Numbered from the stretch's first letter, positions 22,184 through 34,183 are shown. The stretch: DNA of 64,000 nucleotides from Notospermus geniculatus (GCA_002633025.1 NMRB01001126.1:74704-138703); one strand, 5' to 3'. The notes: generated from the sequence alone by a model not told the origin. Translations and numbers: made by a program.

Positions 22184-25100
22184 TAACGCTGATGATTTGA
22201 CCATGCGCATCCGTTGGCCTGATGAGGACCCTTTCAGGGATACAGTGGTTCGCCATTCACCTCCCTCAAATCTCATCTTTGGGGTTCCTTGGGCGGCTCC
22301 GCTTGCTGGTCCCTGTCTAAATTTTCACACCACCCAGGATAATGCAACCCAGTCCAACGGGTAACTTTGCCTCGGGAGGCGAGAACATCCCTTTGTAGGA
22401 CACCCTGTTGCAACCCTGTCTGAGTCTATGACTTGCATTTGGGTTTGCGGATGGTTGTCAAAGCGTTATCTGTGAGCGACAACGCGGCAGCGATTTACAG
22501 CCCTCAGTTCACAACGGATGCATCCTTGATATTTGTGACTTACGATCACTTCTCCATTTTCCAGTGATATAATAATGGTAACTTCCATTATGGCATACAT
22601 TGAAGCAAGTGATTATTTTCGAACCCGACTGTACATATAAAATTCTGGACCCGAATGATGAATTATTTTGTAACTTTTGTATCAATCATATGAATACAAG
22701 ATTCAATTATAGACGAACAACTAGGATGTCAATGGGATGCTATTAAGATATGATTTCAGCGTTGATGCCACTGCCATAGATTAGGAAAGATACATGAAAC
22801 GTCACGATCGAGGCCGTGGTGAAAATTGGAAAATGTCGTAATCAAAATTACCCGAATTTCATTATGTCATCACAACTGACGGAAGGATTCAAGGCGAGGA
22901 AGATGACCTTGTCCCAAACAGAAGACATACGAACATGAACCTTCTGTTGGTAGATCCTAATACTCGGCCTAGCCTATAGGCTAGATGTAAATGCAGACTA
23001 CACATAATCGGCAGCGTGGAGACTTGGGTACGGCGTCGCGACGGATCTTTTTGTCTGTGAAAAATCCACGAGAGAGTTGAAAACAAAACAGGCCGAAATA
23101 TCAAATGAATTATTGAATTTACTCCACGATTATTTTCCTTAACTGGATCTCCCCATTTCAATTTAAGTCGATCACTCTTTTTTAGAATGTGACAGAAATC
23201 CGCCTCAACGAAGCCGGTGCAGGAGCAGCATGAAGCATTGCTTTGCCGAGGAGCTTCTGAGCCACCGCCTGCTTGCCTTAATGCAGTTTTGATTACTGCA
23301 CCAAGGAAGTAATTTTGGCGAGAAAGCTTTAGTTTTACCACTGGGAGAAATAAGCTGCTTGAAGCTGATGCCCGTTTTTCCAGTATAGCTCTCGGATTTT
23401 CAGGTGCACATCCTTTTAAGAACGTTGAGTATCAGCAGCAAAAGTGGTTATTATTTCAACTCCCAGTTGACAGATTTGGTTACATTGGGAGTCAACACTA
23501 CCACTGTGCAGTTGTAGGCCTACACCATGTACACATGCATGCACAACACATTACACAACCAAGTACTTATTTCCAAACGATATTTCACCACTTGTAGGCC
23601 TGGCCCCCTGATTGTTGACTTACCTTGCTAATAAATTGTGCTTCCAAAGTTGACAGATAAAGCAAGCTGACTCCATCCTTACAGTAGCTCACCAGAAAGT
23701 GTGTGGGGCTTGTTTTTCATTTCACTGGTTTGACTGTTGAGTTTTGGTACACTATAGGACTAGGATCAGGCTCATGGTCTAGGCCCAGTTTTGGTGCACT
23801 AGGATCAGGCTCAAGATCTAGGCCTAACCTTCCCTCAAGTCAAAAGGCCTAGTAACACTTGAATCTACAGCCAAGCTCACCATGTACCGTAACTTGCACA
23901 GCATGAATCAACTGGTGCTCCCCATCAGGGCCTACAATGCAAAGGGTCAGACAGATCATAGAGTGAGAATAAATTATTCAAAATGTTCTTACCAGTTTCC
24001 ACATGTCTTCAGTGAGGACTTAAATCTTCAGGCCACTTTGACATTCTGTTGTAACTGTATCACAACTCCAATTCAGTTAACACCGCTTGGTTTCTTTGGA
24101 GCAGGACTAAGTTACAGAGCAGATTATCTCGGTGGCCACAAGGCTTGTCTCACCTCACCAAATCTGCAGCATGAATCTGGAATGAAGAATACGGTACGAC
24201 TTGTTACTGATCCATGTCAAAATGGATTAGAGGGCCTAAAAAGTCATGACAGTAGTTTTAACCAGCAATTTCACTGCACCAACGAAATGGATGCGCCGCC
24301 GAGTACACTGAAGCCGAGACGTTGTCATTTGTACATGAAACAGTGTATCCCAATAGAGCAGTCATTGTTGATCGCTGGACGCAACAGGTTTTTCATTGGC
24401 GTTTTATATTAACTTTTGCGCTGAGTTTCAAATTAGAATTCCGCCCAGGGACTCACTATCGGTGCAATTTCCAGAAAACGGACTTCATGAACCCTTCAAA
24501 TGGTATACCTCGAGGAATTTGCAGTGTTTTTTTTTACATCAGAAACGGTGTTCACGATGCCTGCATCGAAACTCAGTCTACTCTTGCCGCCGGCGGGCCG
24601 GTTAGACCAAACTAGGTCCATCATTAAAACAGGTCTAGTGAAGTCAAAATGAAGTCTTTGGCCCGTAGCAAAGACAAATTGACATTGCCTACACGTTCGC
24701 ATTGAATTCTGCGAATTTACCTGCCTGCAATCAGCTAAAAATTGGGGGGTTTTCAGGGCACCGCGGCATGAGGACGCTGGCTGCTTCGCGCGTCTGCCAT
24801 CCCGCAAGTGGGCTATTCTTGATTTTGAAGCACGCCAATGAGTCACGTGATCGTGTCTGCATTGATTACGTCACATTTAGCGGTCTCACGATACTGCATG
24901 CATGGTTACGTCAGTTTGGAAACGGGGGTTGTGATTTACCCGCCTTTCCCTCCCCGCCGCATCTTAATTAAATCTGTCCCTCCTCCTGCCATTGCACTAT
25001 ATACTGTATATTCATGTGTGATTGCGCGGCAGATCGAGGTGAGCCAACCACAGAATGACGACAGGACAGTGATTGAAACTTTGGATGGCATTGTGTCCTA

Positions 25101-25728
25101 TCCTGGAAGTGGGCGGTGTCGTCTGAGGTTGCTGACCCGATTTCACGGGAAAAAACTGTTAGACGACGATCCAGCCGTCCTGACGGAGGCGTCGCTCTGC
25201 ATTCAGCCACGCGATATTTTTTAGTAAAATTAATTTATTTGATTAATTTATTTGATGATGAAACGCTTTATAAATCGCACCAAAATGAGCGAGGGAAAAC
25301 ACAGGAAGATAATTGACGATTGAAGAGAGACTTTCGCGATTGAATTAGGGCCGTTTAGAGTGATCGATATTTGATTAAGTTGCTAAACACGACAATTCAG
25401 GGAGGTAATACAGAAATTAGTGCAAAATCCCTGGCAATGGATGACTAATAGGAGACCTCGTCAATTTGATATTGTTCCAATATTCAAATTCAACTTACGA
25501 TGGAAAAAACCGTTATGGGAGAGAAAGTTTGCTGTTCGTGTGGAAATGGAATGAAGTGCAACAGTCGGGGGGGGGGGTAAACATTTTTGCCTCTGCAGCA
25601 AGATGGCAATTTGAAAAATCGCAAAAGCACTGTCCGAGTATAGGCTGCAGTACAGTCGTCCCCAGTGGCCTCGAGCTCAATACTAGTTATACGCTCTCAA
25701 CCACTGGCACAGATCGGGCCTAATCATG
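22184..25728. other. Intergenic; no gene supported
   Basis: Open frames of 150 codons (22889-23341, minus) and 176 codons (23882-24412, plus) occur, but I recognise no family, no membrane or secretion signal, and no splice framework. The G run at 25568-25577 may be a sequencing-length uncertainty. Confidence 0.35.
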
Positions 25729-25875
25729 TTTCTGAACGCTAGATGGCGCAAACTGTCATCAACCAATCATTTTAGGGAAAAACATGAAACATTTTCTTAT
25801 TGGCTAATCGCTCATTGGCTGGTTGATCGAGCGCGTTCGTCAACAACTGGTAGTGACACCTAGTGTTCAGAAACC
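25729..25875. mobile_element. Short MITE with ~21-bp imperfect inverted ends
   Basis: Starts GTTTCTGAACGCTAGATGGC and ends with TGACACCTAGTGTTCAGAAA, which is its inverse with a few mismatches. The ~145-bp interior is non-coding and contains two ATTGGCT words. No clear duplication at the edges. Confidence 0.6.
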
Positions 25876-28765
25876 GACTTTGGCACCCCGATACCACTGA
25901 ATTATTGAGTGTAAGGCTGCAGAGGCACTGTTGTCGATGTGCTGCAAGTCAGAAAGTCTTGGCTTACAGACGTGCATGGAAATTGAACTGTCATTCGAAT
26001 CGACCAATAGGCCTAATATGCGAGATAGCCTGTTACTTGACCATTCACCAGGACAGTTTCAGAGCTTTTAGGGAGGAAAATACGTAGCAACCACTGCACT
26101 CTTCCCTAGAGACTGCAAAATCACATGAAACGCAGCCATGTTTAATCTGTCAGTACTAATGTTGTTACGTCTATCAACTTAAAACACCCAATCAGAAATT
26201 TATCTGCAGGCAACAAGATCGCAGCACAAATGAATGCAGGGATCGTACACCGCGATGGTACGGTACTTGTGCGAGACTAGTCCCGGAGAAATTGGAGACA
26301 CCACCGTGGAATTGATCAGTTTTATTTAACATTTTCGTTCACTTGATTAAACCTGTAGCTTCTTTTCCAAATGAAGCAACCGACCGAGAGAATCCTGATC
26401 AGATTGGATTAAATTTCGTGCCGAAAGCGACTGATACTCCTCTCGATGTGAAGGCATAGATGCAGCGTTTCCGAGTAAAGGCGCTGATTAATTTTCAGTT
26501 AGATTGACTGAAAGTGAAAATAGAGATGTCAGCCAACAAAAAATGCCACGTTCCAACGGTCGACCGACGTGATTAGTTTATGGCGTACCGTATGTTCATT
26601 TTTTGCTGAGTTTATTCTTCAGAGGTACGCCCTTGTGATTATATATCTGGTCCGGTACCAACGGCCCGAATGACCGAAAACTGGTGGGATATATACGTCC
26701 GGAGACTGCCTTTCCCGATTCAAAGCCCGAGGTTCTTATTTTCGACCCAACTGTGATGGAGCAATCTAAAATGCGGAATATTAAGGCAGCGGACCGACAA
26801 TACTAGATCGCTAAGGCCTACTGGTGAAAGGAAAAATCCAACGGCACAAACATTTCTACTTAAAGAGGAACTGTATTCCTTCCCTCTGCTGCGCTAAGCA
26901 TACCCGTGTTAAACGAGACCTCTATTGACAATGTTATTTAACTACCACTTATCAACCTCGCCCCATGTAGAGTAACTCCCGTTCCTACTCCACGTATATA
27001 TGCATTGTATTGTAATCACACATTCTCCAACACACTGGGCGAAAGGCAAATTGGAGAACGGCGCAATCACCACCGGTGGCGCCAGCTGTCGACAAAAAGT
27101 GGCAATACCGTGCCCTTTGTGCACAGAGGAACGATCAGGCCTATTGCAACTTACATTCTGGGCAGCTTAATGCTCTGCTTCGGCCCAGGGTTACTGCAAC
27201 TTTTGAGTCTCTTCTAATAAACCTAAACAAACCTAACTCTTAATTCTAATGCGAATGAAATCCTACTGGAACACTGAGGAACACTTGGAACTCAAATTTC
27301 CATTTTCCAAACGCACCAATCACCACACATTTAAGTTTGGCATTATCTTCTTTCTAGATGACTGCGGTAGCCCCTTGACAGGATATGAATTATCACCAAG
27401 GAAGACAGCTTAGCTGATTATTTACAGTGAAGACGATAAAGCCGTCACTTCTTAAAAATCAATCAATTCACTTAAGAAGGCCACCAAACCTACATCTTTC
27501 CTCATTATCATTTTATATACGCGTCAATTCTGGCGCACGTCCGATCTGAAGACGCATCCATCACAGTCTGATTCGTGATCGGACATTTTAATTTTGAATT
27601 TTGAATCAACATCCAATGAAATCTCTTCTCATTTCTGAGATCGGTTATACATCTAGATTGTCCTTATCAGACATTTTGCTACATAAATAGCTTCAGTTAT
27701 CAGGTTATGAAGGTAAAGTCCATTGTAATCGGCCAACACGCTGTGGGGACACCCGAAATGGAGGAATTTGACCAAATACCCTAAAAGTGAAAGTTTTATG
27801 TGAAATAAACATATACTGGCTTTAATACAAACTTTACCCTGGGGCAACAAGTCCTAGCATTCCATGTAAATTGTCATTAAACTTAGCTGGTTCAGCAAAT
27901 TTGCATAGGCCTACGTCTACAGGGACTGGGCTATTGTGTTTTGTAAAGACCGTGACTTTTGTCAATGTGCCGTAGGTTTTCCGTCTTGGGTTTCTAGACC
28001 ATGTTCTCGTTCATGTGTGCATGAACATGGAACAGGTGAAAGGACTGACAAAATTTATGGCCTGTCGAAGTACGAAAGGCAGTATTGTAGGACTGTCATG
28101 CACGTTTGAGGAGGTCCTGTTTTGGTGGCGCTTCAACTATAAGCTTCAACATAAGCTTCTGTCCTGCTTTTCACGCCATGAGGATTACATATAGACTGGT
28201 CTAATACTTTCTAAAGACTAATCTTGTCTCAGATAATTCACTCATTATACAAACATACATCCCGACATTTAATCTCTTTTTCACTTTGATAATGTAACGG
28301 TATCTCAGCGGATTCAAGGAGTGTGTGGCTAGCTGACCCAAAATCGGAGATATTCGGTACCACACAGTGGATTCAGGGACTTGAACCAAAGTACGAGACT
28401 GGATTTGGACATAAGGACAGCTGGCTAAAGTGAATTCGTGAGGAATTTCCTAACCGTCACATGTCGTGAACACTATGCGTGAACTGTGGTTCGTTTCAGA
28501 AACGACGAGACCATGCTGTCCCATCTAATCCCTTCTCCATTTGCTCGCCCCCTTTGCCGTGAATGAGATATTAATATCTATGGGCGAAGTCTATATCAGA
28601 GTCCAGGGACTACGCCTCTGATTGTCCGCTAAGCCAGTGAGGTGAAAATTACCAAAGTAGTTGCTTAGACCAAAGGAGAAATTCATTAGTCTGAACCTTA
28701 GTCCGGAGGCACGACGATAGGCCCCAACCTGAGTGACTGCGTATGAATTTCACAAAATCCGAAAG
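25876..28765. other. Intergenic and upstream flank of the third Kv gene
   Basis: No gene recognised in nearly 2.9 kb. Presumably includes the promoter and 5' UTR of the channel gene starting at 28766. A small hairpin, TTCATGTGTGCATGAA, lies near 28010. Nothing else stands out. Confidence 0.35.
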
Positions 28766-29820
28766 ATGTCGACACCGCGGCGCCGCCGTTCCGCTGCTCA
28801 CTTAGCGGACGACGTCAACAGCACTACCAAACCTTCCTGGCTAATTGCACCACCAAAACCTCGGAAATCGTACAAAGCATTTGTGAACCTCTTTTGCTGT
28901 ATAGCGCGCAAAAAGGCAGAACCAGTTTTGGTAGGAGACATCTCGCCGCTTCTGTTTGAGCATGCACAATTGTACGAGAAGTTTCACAACTGCGAAGAAG
29001 CTGGGTGTCAGATCGTCAGACTCAATGTAGCAGGACAAATTTATGAAACCCAGTTAAAGACTCTCAGCAGGTTTCCCACAACTCTCCTTGGAGACGCCAC
29101 AAAACGTGCAAAGTACTGGGATGCAGAAAGAAATGAGTACTTCTTTGACAGACACAGACCAACTTTCGCCGCCATTTTGAATTTTTACCAAAATGGCGGC
29201 AAATTGCGGCGCCCGATGGAAGTCCCCGACGACGTGTTTCAAAATGAGATAAAGTTCTTCGAATTGGGTAGTGACGTTATTGAAGCCTACAGGGCTGAGG
29301 AGGGGTACTTGAAAGACATAACTCCCGCTAAGCCTGAGGGGAGTTGCAAGCGATTTTTCTGGCAGCTTTTCGCGGGAAGTGATCGTTCCGTTTCTGCTCG
29401 TTTGATGACGCTCTGGTCAATGGTCGTGACACTGCTGTCAGTGTGTCTGCTCTGCGTTGAGACTTTACCAAAGTACCAAGAGAGGGGATGCAAAGACGGA
29501 GAATTGACGGATCCTGCGACAGTTGGAGAACTTGCCACATTTTTTCTTGTCGAAACAACATGCGTTCTATGGTTCTGCATTGAATTAAGCATGCGTTTCT
29601 ACACAGACCCAGATAAGAAAAACTTCTTCAAAAATCTTATAAACGTCACAGATGCAGTAACAATTCTACCGTACGCCGGCACGGTAGTGGAGTGGCACTA
29701 CCACAGATTATGCCAGGCGGGTACCATCTCACGATACATGCTCATTCTTGGACTCTTAAAATTTCTTCGGATCGTCCGCCTGTTCAAACTCTGCCGGTAC
29801 CTCCAAGGCCTCCGCATTCT
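28766..29820 (+). CDS. Shaker-like K+ channel, cut in S4 by the assembly gap
   Basis: At least 351 residues of a third Kv1-type channel without introns. The start is the ATG at 28766; an in-frame TGA (28730-28732) closes the frame upstream. Layout: basic N-terminus (RRRR at 5-8), T1 domain (about 83-182) with TTLLGDATKR and EYFFDRHRPTF, S1 (215-235), S2 (255-278), S3 (290-304) and S4 (328-345: LLKFLRIVRLFKLCR), after which the sequence runs into 319 Ns. The pore, S6 and C-terminus would need about 345 bases in the first paralogue, roughly the size of the gap, so the gene may be intact in reality. It is more diverged than the other two: the first S4 charge is Lys, and the S1-S2 loop has CKDGELTDP. 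Sequence after the gap is a repeat, not channel. Confidence 0.92.
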
Positions 29821-30139
29821 NNNNNNNNNNNNNNNNNNNNNNNNNNNNNNNNNNNNNNNNNNNNNNNNNNNNNNNNNNNNNNNNNNNNNNNNNNNNNNNN
29901 NNNNNNNNNNNNNNNNNNNNNNNNNNNNNNNNNNNNNNNNNNNNNNNNNNNNNNNNNNNNNNNNNNNNNNNNNNNNNNNNNNNNNNNNNNNNNNNNNNNN
30001 NNNNNNNNNNNNNNNNNNNNNNNNNNNNNNNNNNNNNNNNNNNNNNNNNNNNNNNNNNNNNNNNNNNNNNNNNNNNNNNNNNNNNNNNNNNNNNNNNNNN
30101 NNNNNNNNNNNNNNNNNNNNNNNNNNNNNNNNNNNNNNN
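29821..30139. other. Assembly gap (319 Ns)
   Basis: An uninterrupted run of N. It replaces the region that should encode the end of S4, S5, the pore and S6 of the third channel gene, and it also removes the 5' boundary of the tRNA-related repeat that follows. The order and distance of the flanking contigs are therefore uncertain. Confidence 0.99.
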
Positions 30140-30368
30140 AAACTGTTTGGGTCGGAGATTGTTTGGACTACTCGCAGGGTACTGATGGACGCCTCGTTTA
30201 AACATGGGCCATTGAACCATCTTTTTTGAAGATGGGGATTTGGCCTAGTGGTTTAAGGCGTGCTGCCCCTTAGTGCTGGCGATTGATGCCTTATGCGAGG
30301 GTCCGTGGGTTCGATTCTGGTAGGAAGCAATGTCTTTCACCTTAGAAACTCGATTTCTATTTCATATT
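30140..30368 (+). repeat. tRNA-related repeat (SINE-like), copy 1
   Basis: Contains a Pol III-type internal promoter: A box TGGCCTAGTGG (30241-30251) and B box GGTTCGATTCT (about 30308-30318), in a leader resembling Leu/Ser tRNA (AGTGGTTTAAGGCG). Stems are too degenerate for a working tRNA. An inverted copy lies at 33378-33600, including ~100 bases 5' of the A box and ~55 bases 3' of the B box, so this is a dispersed tRNA-derived repeat. Its 5' edge is lost in the N gap. Confidence 0.75.
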
Positions 30369-30380
30369 CTTTGTTCACAG

Positions 30381-30601
30381 GTTCCAATCTTTCATGACGT
30401 GGACAACATCTATGTTATCCGGTCTGTTCCTTGCTGAAATGTCAATTGACAGATTGATAGCAGTCAAGTTCCCAATGTCTGCCTCGAGACTCTGTACAGC
30501 ATCGAGATCAAGGAGAACAGTCATCGTTACTACTGTCCTAATTACCACCCTCAACCTAAACACATTCTTCACCCATGAGTTTGTCAGGGACATAACATCA
30601 G
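30381..30601 (+). CDS. Class A GPCR exon, TM3 to TM4
   Basis: Bounded by a good acceptor (TTCTTTGTTCACAG before 30381) and donor (CAG followed by GTAAAA at 30602). The frame encodes the end of TM3 with AEMSIDRLIAVKFP, a DRY-type motif with Leu in place of Tyr, then the second intracellular loop (RLCTASRSRR) and TM4 (TVIVTTVLITTLNLNTFF). The family is rhodopsin-like, with closest style to invertebrate peptide receptors. The 5' intron is phase 2 and the 3' intron phase 1. The phase-1 donor matches the acceptor at 34944, so it probably joins the exon there. Exons for TM1 and TM2 were not found; they may lie beyond the N gap or outside the window. Confidence 0.8.
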
Positions 30602-31157
30602 GTAAAATGGTGTCCATCAATTCATTATAAAAATGCTGTATGGAAGAGACGACAGTTTACCTGTCCGACTACGTGATTATTTTTTCTACCATTCAGCATC
30701 AAGGTTCTTCCTGACTGGGGGTTTAATAGCATCACTCACTATAGTCCATGAGCCAGACCGATTTTGAGTACCAATTTAGTGGCCAGACCCAACATGGATT
30801 TTTGGTCAGTCTGATGTGTTAGGTGTCTGAAATAATGTGATGGACATTTCAATATTCAGTAGCTTTATACCCCTAATTAAGATTCTTAAAATCGCTCATT
30901 GGAATCCCATTGCAATACTTATACAAACTTCTATTACAAATTCAAGTGTCACTTTACACTTTTTTTCTCGTCAGTTTTAGACCCTAATTACCAATAGATA
31001 GAAATATGGCAGATAGCTATATTTTAACGAAGTGGTTATTGACACGGAAAATCCTCCGTGGCTGCAAGACTGGATTCGCTCTTCGGTACACGGAACACTT
31101 ATGATTAGTTCTAGAATCTGCCACCAGGCGTCTTGCAGTATGCAGTGCTAAGACTAA
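30602..31157 (+). other. GPCR intron, first part
   Basis: Non-coding, AT-rich. It lies between the two receptor exons and would be the start of a 4.3-kb intron that also holds foldback repeats, a palindrome array, the inverted tRNA-like repeat and a truncated MITE. Confidence 0.55.
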
Positions 31158-31246
31158 CCTTGGAGGAATTATACTGACGGCGGTGGCGATGATGAAACCT
31201 TTGAAGTGACCTCGCTGTTCCTCCTGTCAGTATAATTCCTCCAAGG
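31158..31246. repeat. Foldback element with 22-bp arms
   Basis: CCTTGGAGGAATTATACTGA at the left is repeated inverted at the right end (TCAGTATAATTCCTCCAAGG), with a loop of about 45 bases. Likely a short MITE. No duplication resolved. Confidence 0.75.
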
Positions 31247-31578
31247 ACAAACACACGAAAACGACACTCGAGGCAGAGCTGGGCTGGCGCAATATGATGC
31301 TCAGATGACGAATTTGAGCAACCACGTGTCGGGCTGATACAGCTGACGGTCGGCGCATGTCATTGATATATAGAGCCAGGAACTCCAGGGGAAGGTTTGG
31401 GGATGGATTGGACGAGATTTGAAGGCGAAAATTTGTTTTACTTTGAATCTTTAGAATATTACCGATCATACAAAACAATAATTTACCGCGTAGCCTCGAT
31501 TTGACTGATACTTTTCTTTGCGTAATATGACCCCGTGAATCACCGTTGACACAACGAATGATGATAAACCTCCCAAGT

Positions 31579-31732
31579 ACGCAAATTTTCGGCCCCTTCC
31601 CAGTGATTCCTCAGGCACTTTTAGATAGGCCTAGGCCTAGAAGAACCAGAAAAGAAAAGTCTTTTCTGGTTCTTTATAGGCCTAGTAAAAGTGCCTGAGG
31701 AAGGCCCCGAATGGGGCCGAAAATTTGCGTAA
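31579..31732. repeat. Long hairpin / foldback element
   Basis: Arms of about 65 bases: ACGCAAATTTTCGGCCCC, CCTCAGGCACTTTTA, TAGGCCTA and AGAACCAGAAAAG each recur inverted in the same order on the right, with a five-base AAAAG centre. One short asymmetric stretch (CAGTGATT) interrupts pairing. A non-autonomous DNA transposon is likely; the predicted RNA hairpin is long and nearly perfect. Confidence 0.8.
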
Positions 31733-31853
31733 TCTTGGAATGAGTTGACTTCCTATCATCACTACCGCGGTATGCCTAACTAAAAACGGGTGTAGATCTA
31801 GACCCTCGCGGTCACCGGTCACTACTACAATTCACTTTTCCGCGCAGGGGATG

Positions 31854-32031
31854 GGATCCGTGTCTCCAAGGACGATTCTCATCTTGGTGACACGGATCCG
31901 TGTCTCCAAGAGCGATCATCAACTTGGAGACACGGATCCGTGTCTATAACCCGGCCGTTCGAGAAACGGATCCGTGTCTCCAAGCGCCATTTATCATATT
32001 GGAGAAACGGATCCATGTCTATAACCCCGGC
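31854..32031. repeat. Array of five GGATCC-centred palindromes
   Basis: GGATCC occurs at 31854, 31894, 31934, 31968 and 32009, each within CACGGATCCGTGTCT or a close variant. The flanking TTGGAGA / TCTCCAAG extend the symmetry, so GGAGACACGGATCCGTGTCT is part of a larger dyad. Spacing is about 40, 40, 34 and 41 bases. Intervening sequence differs except for a repeated TATAACCCGGCC after the third and fifth copies. Confidence 0.8.
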
Positions 32032-33377
32032 CATATTTTAAACATTGTGACGAACAAATGACGTATCTGTCAAACTTTGCCCCAAATCCATCAAAATCAC
32101 CAAAAATGATGTTTTTACGACAAATACTAATTAACTCATATTCTAAACAAGCCTACCAGACTGAGAGGTGCCACACTTCTATATATTATACAAAACTGTT
32201 TCACCCTACATGCACAATAGGGCCTTTTATCCACACTGCTTCGATGGCATGTGCCGTTTATAGTCCTGAATAAACAAGCCTGGCGGCAACAGGGTTGGCA
32301 CTTGGCCTCATCCCCCGGGCTTCAGCAGCCACCTAATGGCATACAATAACATCAATCCATAATTCAAGATTAGCAATGCCCATTTCACGACGTAGTGGTC
32401 ACATGTTGGTCAAGACTGACATTCGTGACGGGGATTTGAATAGGCCGTCAGTGCTAGGCGCTATTTACGGATTGTGGTTTCATGGAATAGAGATCCATTT
32501 CACCATGCATTCAAGAATTCCATGGCTCTGTTGTCAGTGGTTGACAAACGCTTTGGATTGTGCGTGCGTGACTGCATTCTTTATTGATACAAGTTGTAAT
32601 GCGGCATTTGACTGACAACATAGGCCTTGTGGTATCCCACCACCTCATGTCTTATTCGCAAGAAAATGACCAGGCGTTCTCCTGTGTGCCATTGGTCCAT
32701 CAATGCAGGCGGGAAACCAGGCTCTGACATAGTAATGAAGGGGGCAGCACTTCGGCATATAGTGCATTGATGTTATAGAACCGACTCTACGGTATGATGG
32801 AGTACACAACAACTAATTATTAACAGGCGTATCCACGGAAAAGGGCACAGCATATGCATAATTACCGCCGTATCGCCAAAGTGGTTTACTCAGTGCCTAG
32901 TACGACCTGAGCACTGCTACAGCAATAAACCTCTTCACTTACCACGCCACAAATAATGACACTTACCCGCCAGATATAAAGTCCATCAAAAATAATCTCG
33001 TAACTTGCAAATGTACACTGGTGGACAGAAATATTAGGATAGTGTCCAATTTGAAGTTTGATGTAAGTTTCTGCCTGTTAATGAATGGAATGAACTCAAC
33101 TTTTGTTCATATATTGTGGGGAGGGTCCTTCTTTCCCCGTGCTAAAATTTCAGTGAATTACATAATCATGGCAATTATGCAATGACGTAAATGACAATAA
33201 GGCAATTCTCACCTTTGTTCATCAAAGGCATTTACGAGCGAATACTCATTTTCTTCGTTTTTCTTCATTTTTTCTTGAGAATGCATTTGAAGCTTTTAAT
33301 TACTCATGGTTGATCATACACTTGCGTTAGGCCTACATAACATGTCTCACCAGTTTAATACGCTATAACAACACAGG
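32032..33377. other. Within the receptor intron; nothing recognised
   Basis: About 1.35 kb of AT-rich sequence with short frames lacking domain signatures. No repeat ends noted. Confidence 0.4.
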
Positions 33378-33600
33378 AGTATGAAATAGAAATCGGGTTT
33401 CTAAGGTGAAAGACATTGCTTCCTACCGAACCCACGGACCCTCGCATGAAGCATCAATCGCCAGCACTAAGGGGCAACACGCCTTAACCACCATGCCAAA
33501 TCCCCATCTTCAAAAAAGATGGTTCAATGGCATATGTTAAACGAGGCGTCCATCAGCACCCTGTGAGTAGTCCAAACAATCTCCGAACCCAAACGGTATA
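33378..33600 (-). repeat. tRNA-related repeat (SINE-like), copy 2 (inverted)
   Basis: Reverse-complement copy of 30140-30368. On the minus strand it has the same leader and A box (TGGCATGGTGG, degraded from TGGCCTAGTGG) and the B-box region GGGTTCGGTAGG, which has lost the consensus. More decayed than copy 1. The two inverted copies, 3 kb apart, bracket the TM3-TM4 exon of the receptor gene. Confidence 0.7.
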
Positions 33601-34075
33601 TAACGACATTATAACAATAAATCACTTGGAATTAATAACAATCCACATTGGAAGTGCAGAAACAAAGTTAAAACATGATCAAAAGTGTGTTCTATACTTT
33701 ATTCAAGCCAAAACATTTGATTCTTCTGATTCTTAACAGCCATAAACTTACATCAAACTTCCAATTGGCCTCTGTCCTATTAAATATATCTGTCCACCTG
33801 TGTATTTCTAAATTACCGTCGACGTCATCCATTTCACAAGCTCATCAACGAAAGGCATGACACGTATTAATGATTCAGGAATAAAACAGACATCATCTTT
33901 GGCGATATTCTCCAATTTTCATTGTTCAGAAACGCATTATCCCCCCCCCCCCGAAAATACCCTTTGTAAGGGCGCTTCTGTTGGCAAATTACCCACCATA
34001 ATAGAATTGCCCTCACACGGAATTTCAAAGCTACTTCTTCGTCATCAGCTGAGATATACTAACGCCAAAAGGGTG
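33601..34075. other. Within the receptor intron; C homopolymer
   Basis: AT-rich. A run of C near 33939-33952 is the only notable structure and its length may be a sequencing uncertainty. No gene. Confidence 0.4.
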
Positions 34076-34183
34076 AATGTCGTCCTGGGTACCCTTAGAG
34101 GGTACCCAGGTCCAACCTGGGTATCCCTAAATGGCACCCAGGTACGTACTGGGTACCCTTTAGGAACCTAAAGGATACCCAGT
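34076..34183. repeat. CTGGGTACCC inverted-repeat cluster
   Basis: Starts ATGTCGTCCTGGGTACCC, the same first bases as the MITE at 43510-43845 (ATGTCGTCCTGGGTA). Several CTGGGTA / TACCCAG words in both orientations give nested hairpins. Probably a short or deleted relative of that MITE. Confidence 0.6.

Noticed and set aside
22889-23341. 150-codon minus-strand frame
   Set aside because: No recognised family, unusual composition, and no splice or start support.
23882-24412. 176-codon plus-strand frame
   Set aside because: No domain recognised; residue pattern irregular, without hydrophobic cores or repeats. Left unassigned rather than named.
30237-30325. A functional tRNA gene of Leu/Ser type
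   Set aside because: A and B boxes are present, but stems do not pair properly and a degraded copy exists 3 kb away; it is a tRNA-derived repeat.
31854-32031. CRISPR-like array
   Set aside because: Repeats are palindromes with irregular 34-41 spacing in an animal genome, with similar spacers and no associated genes.
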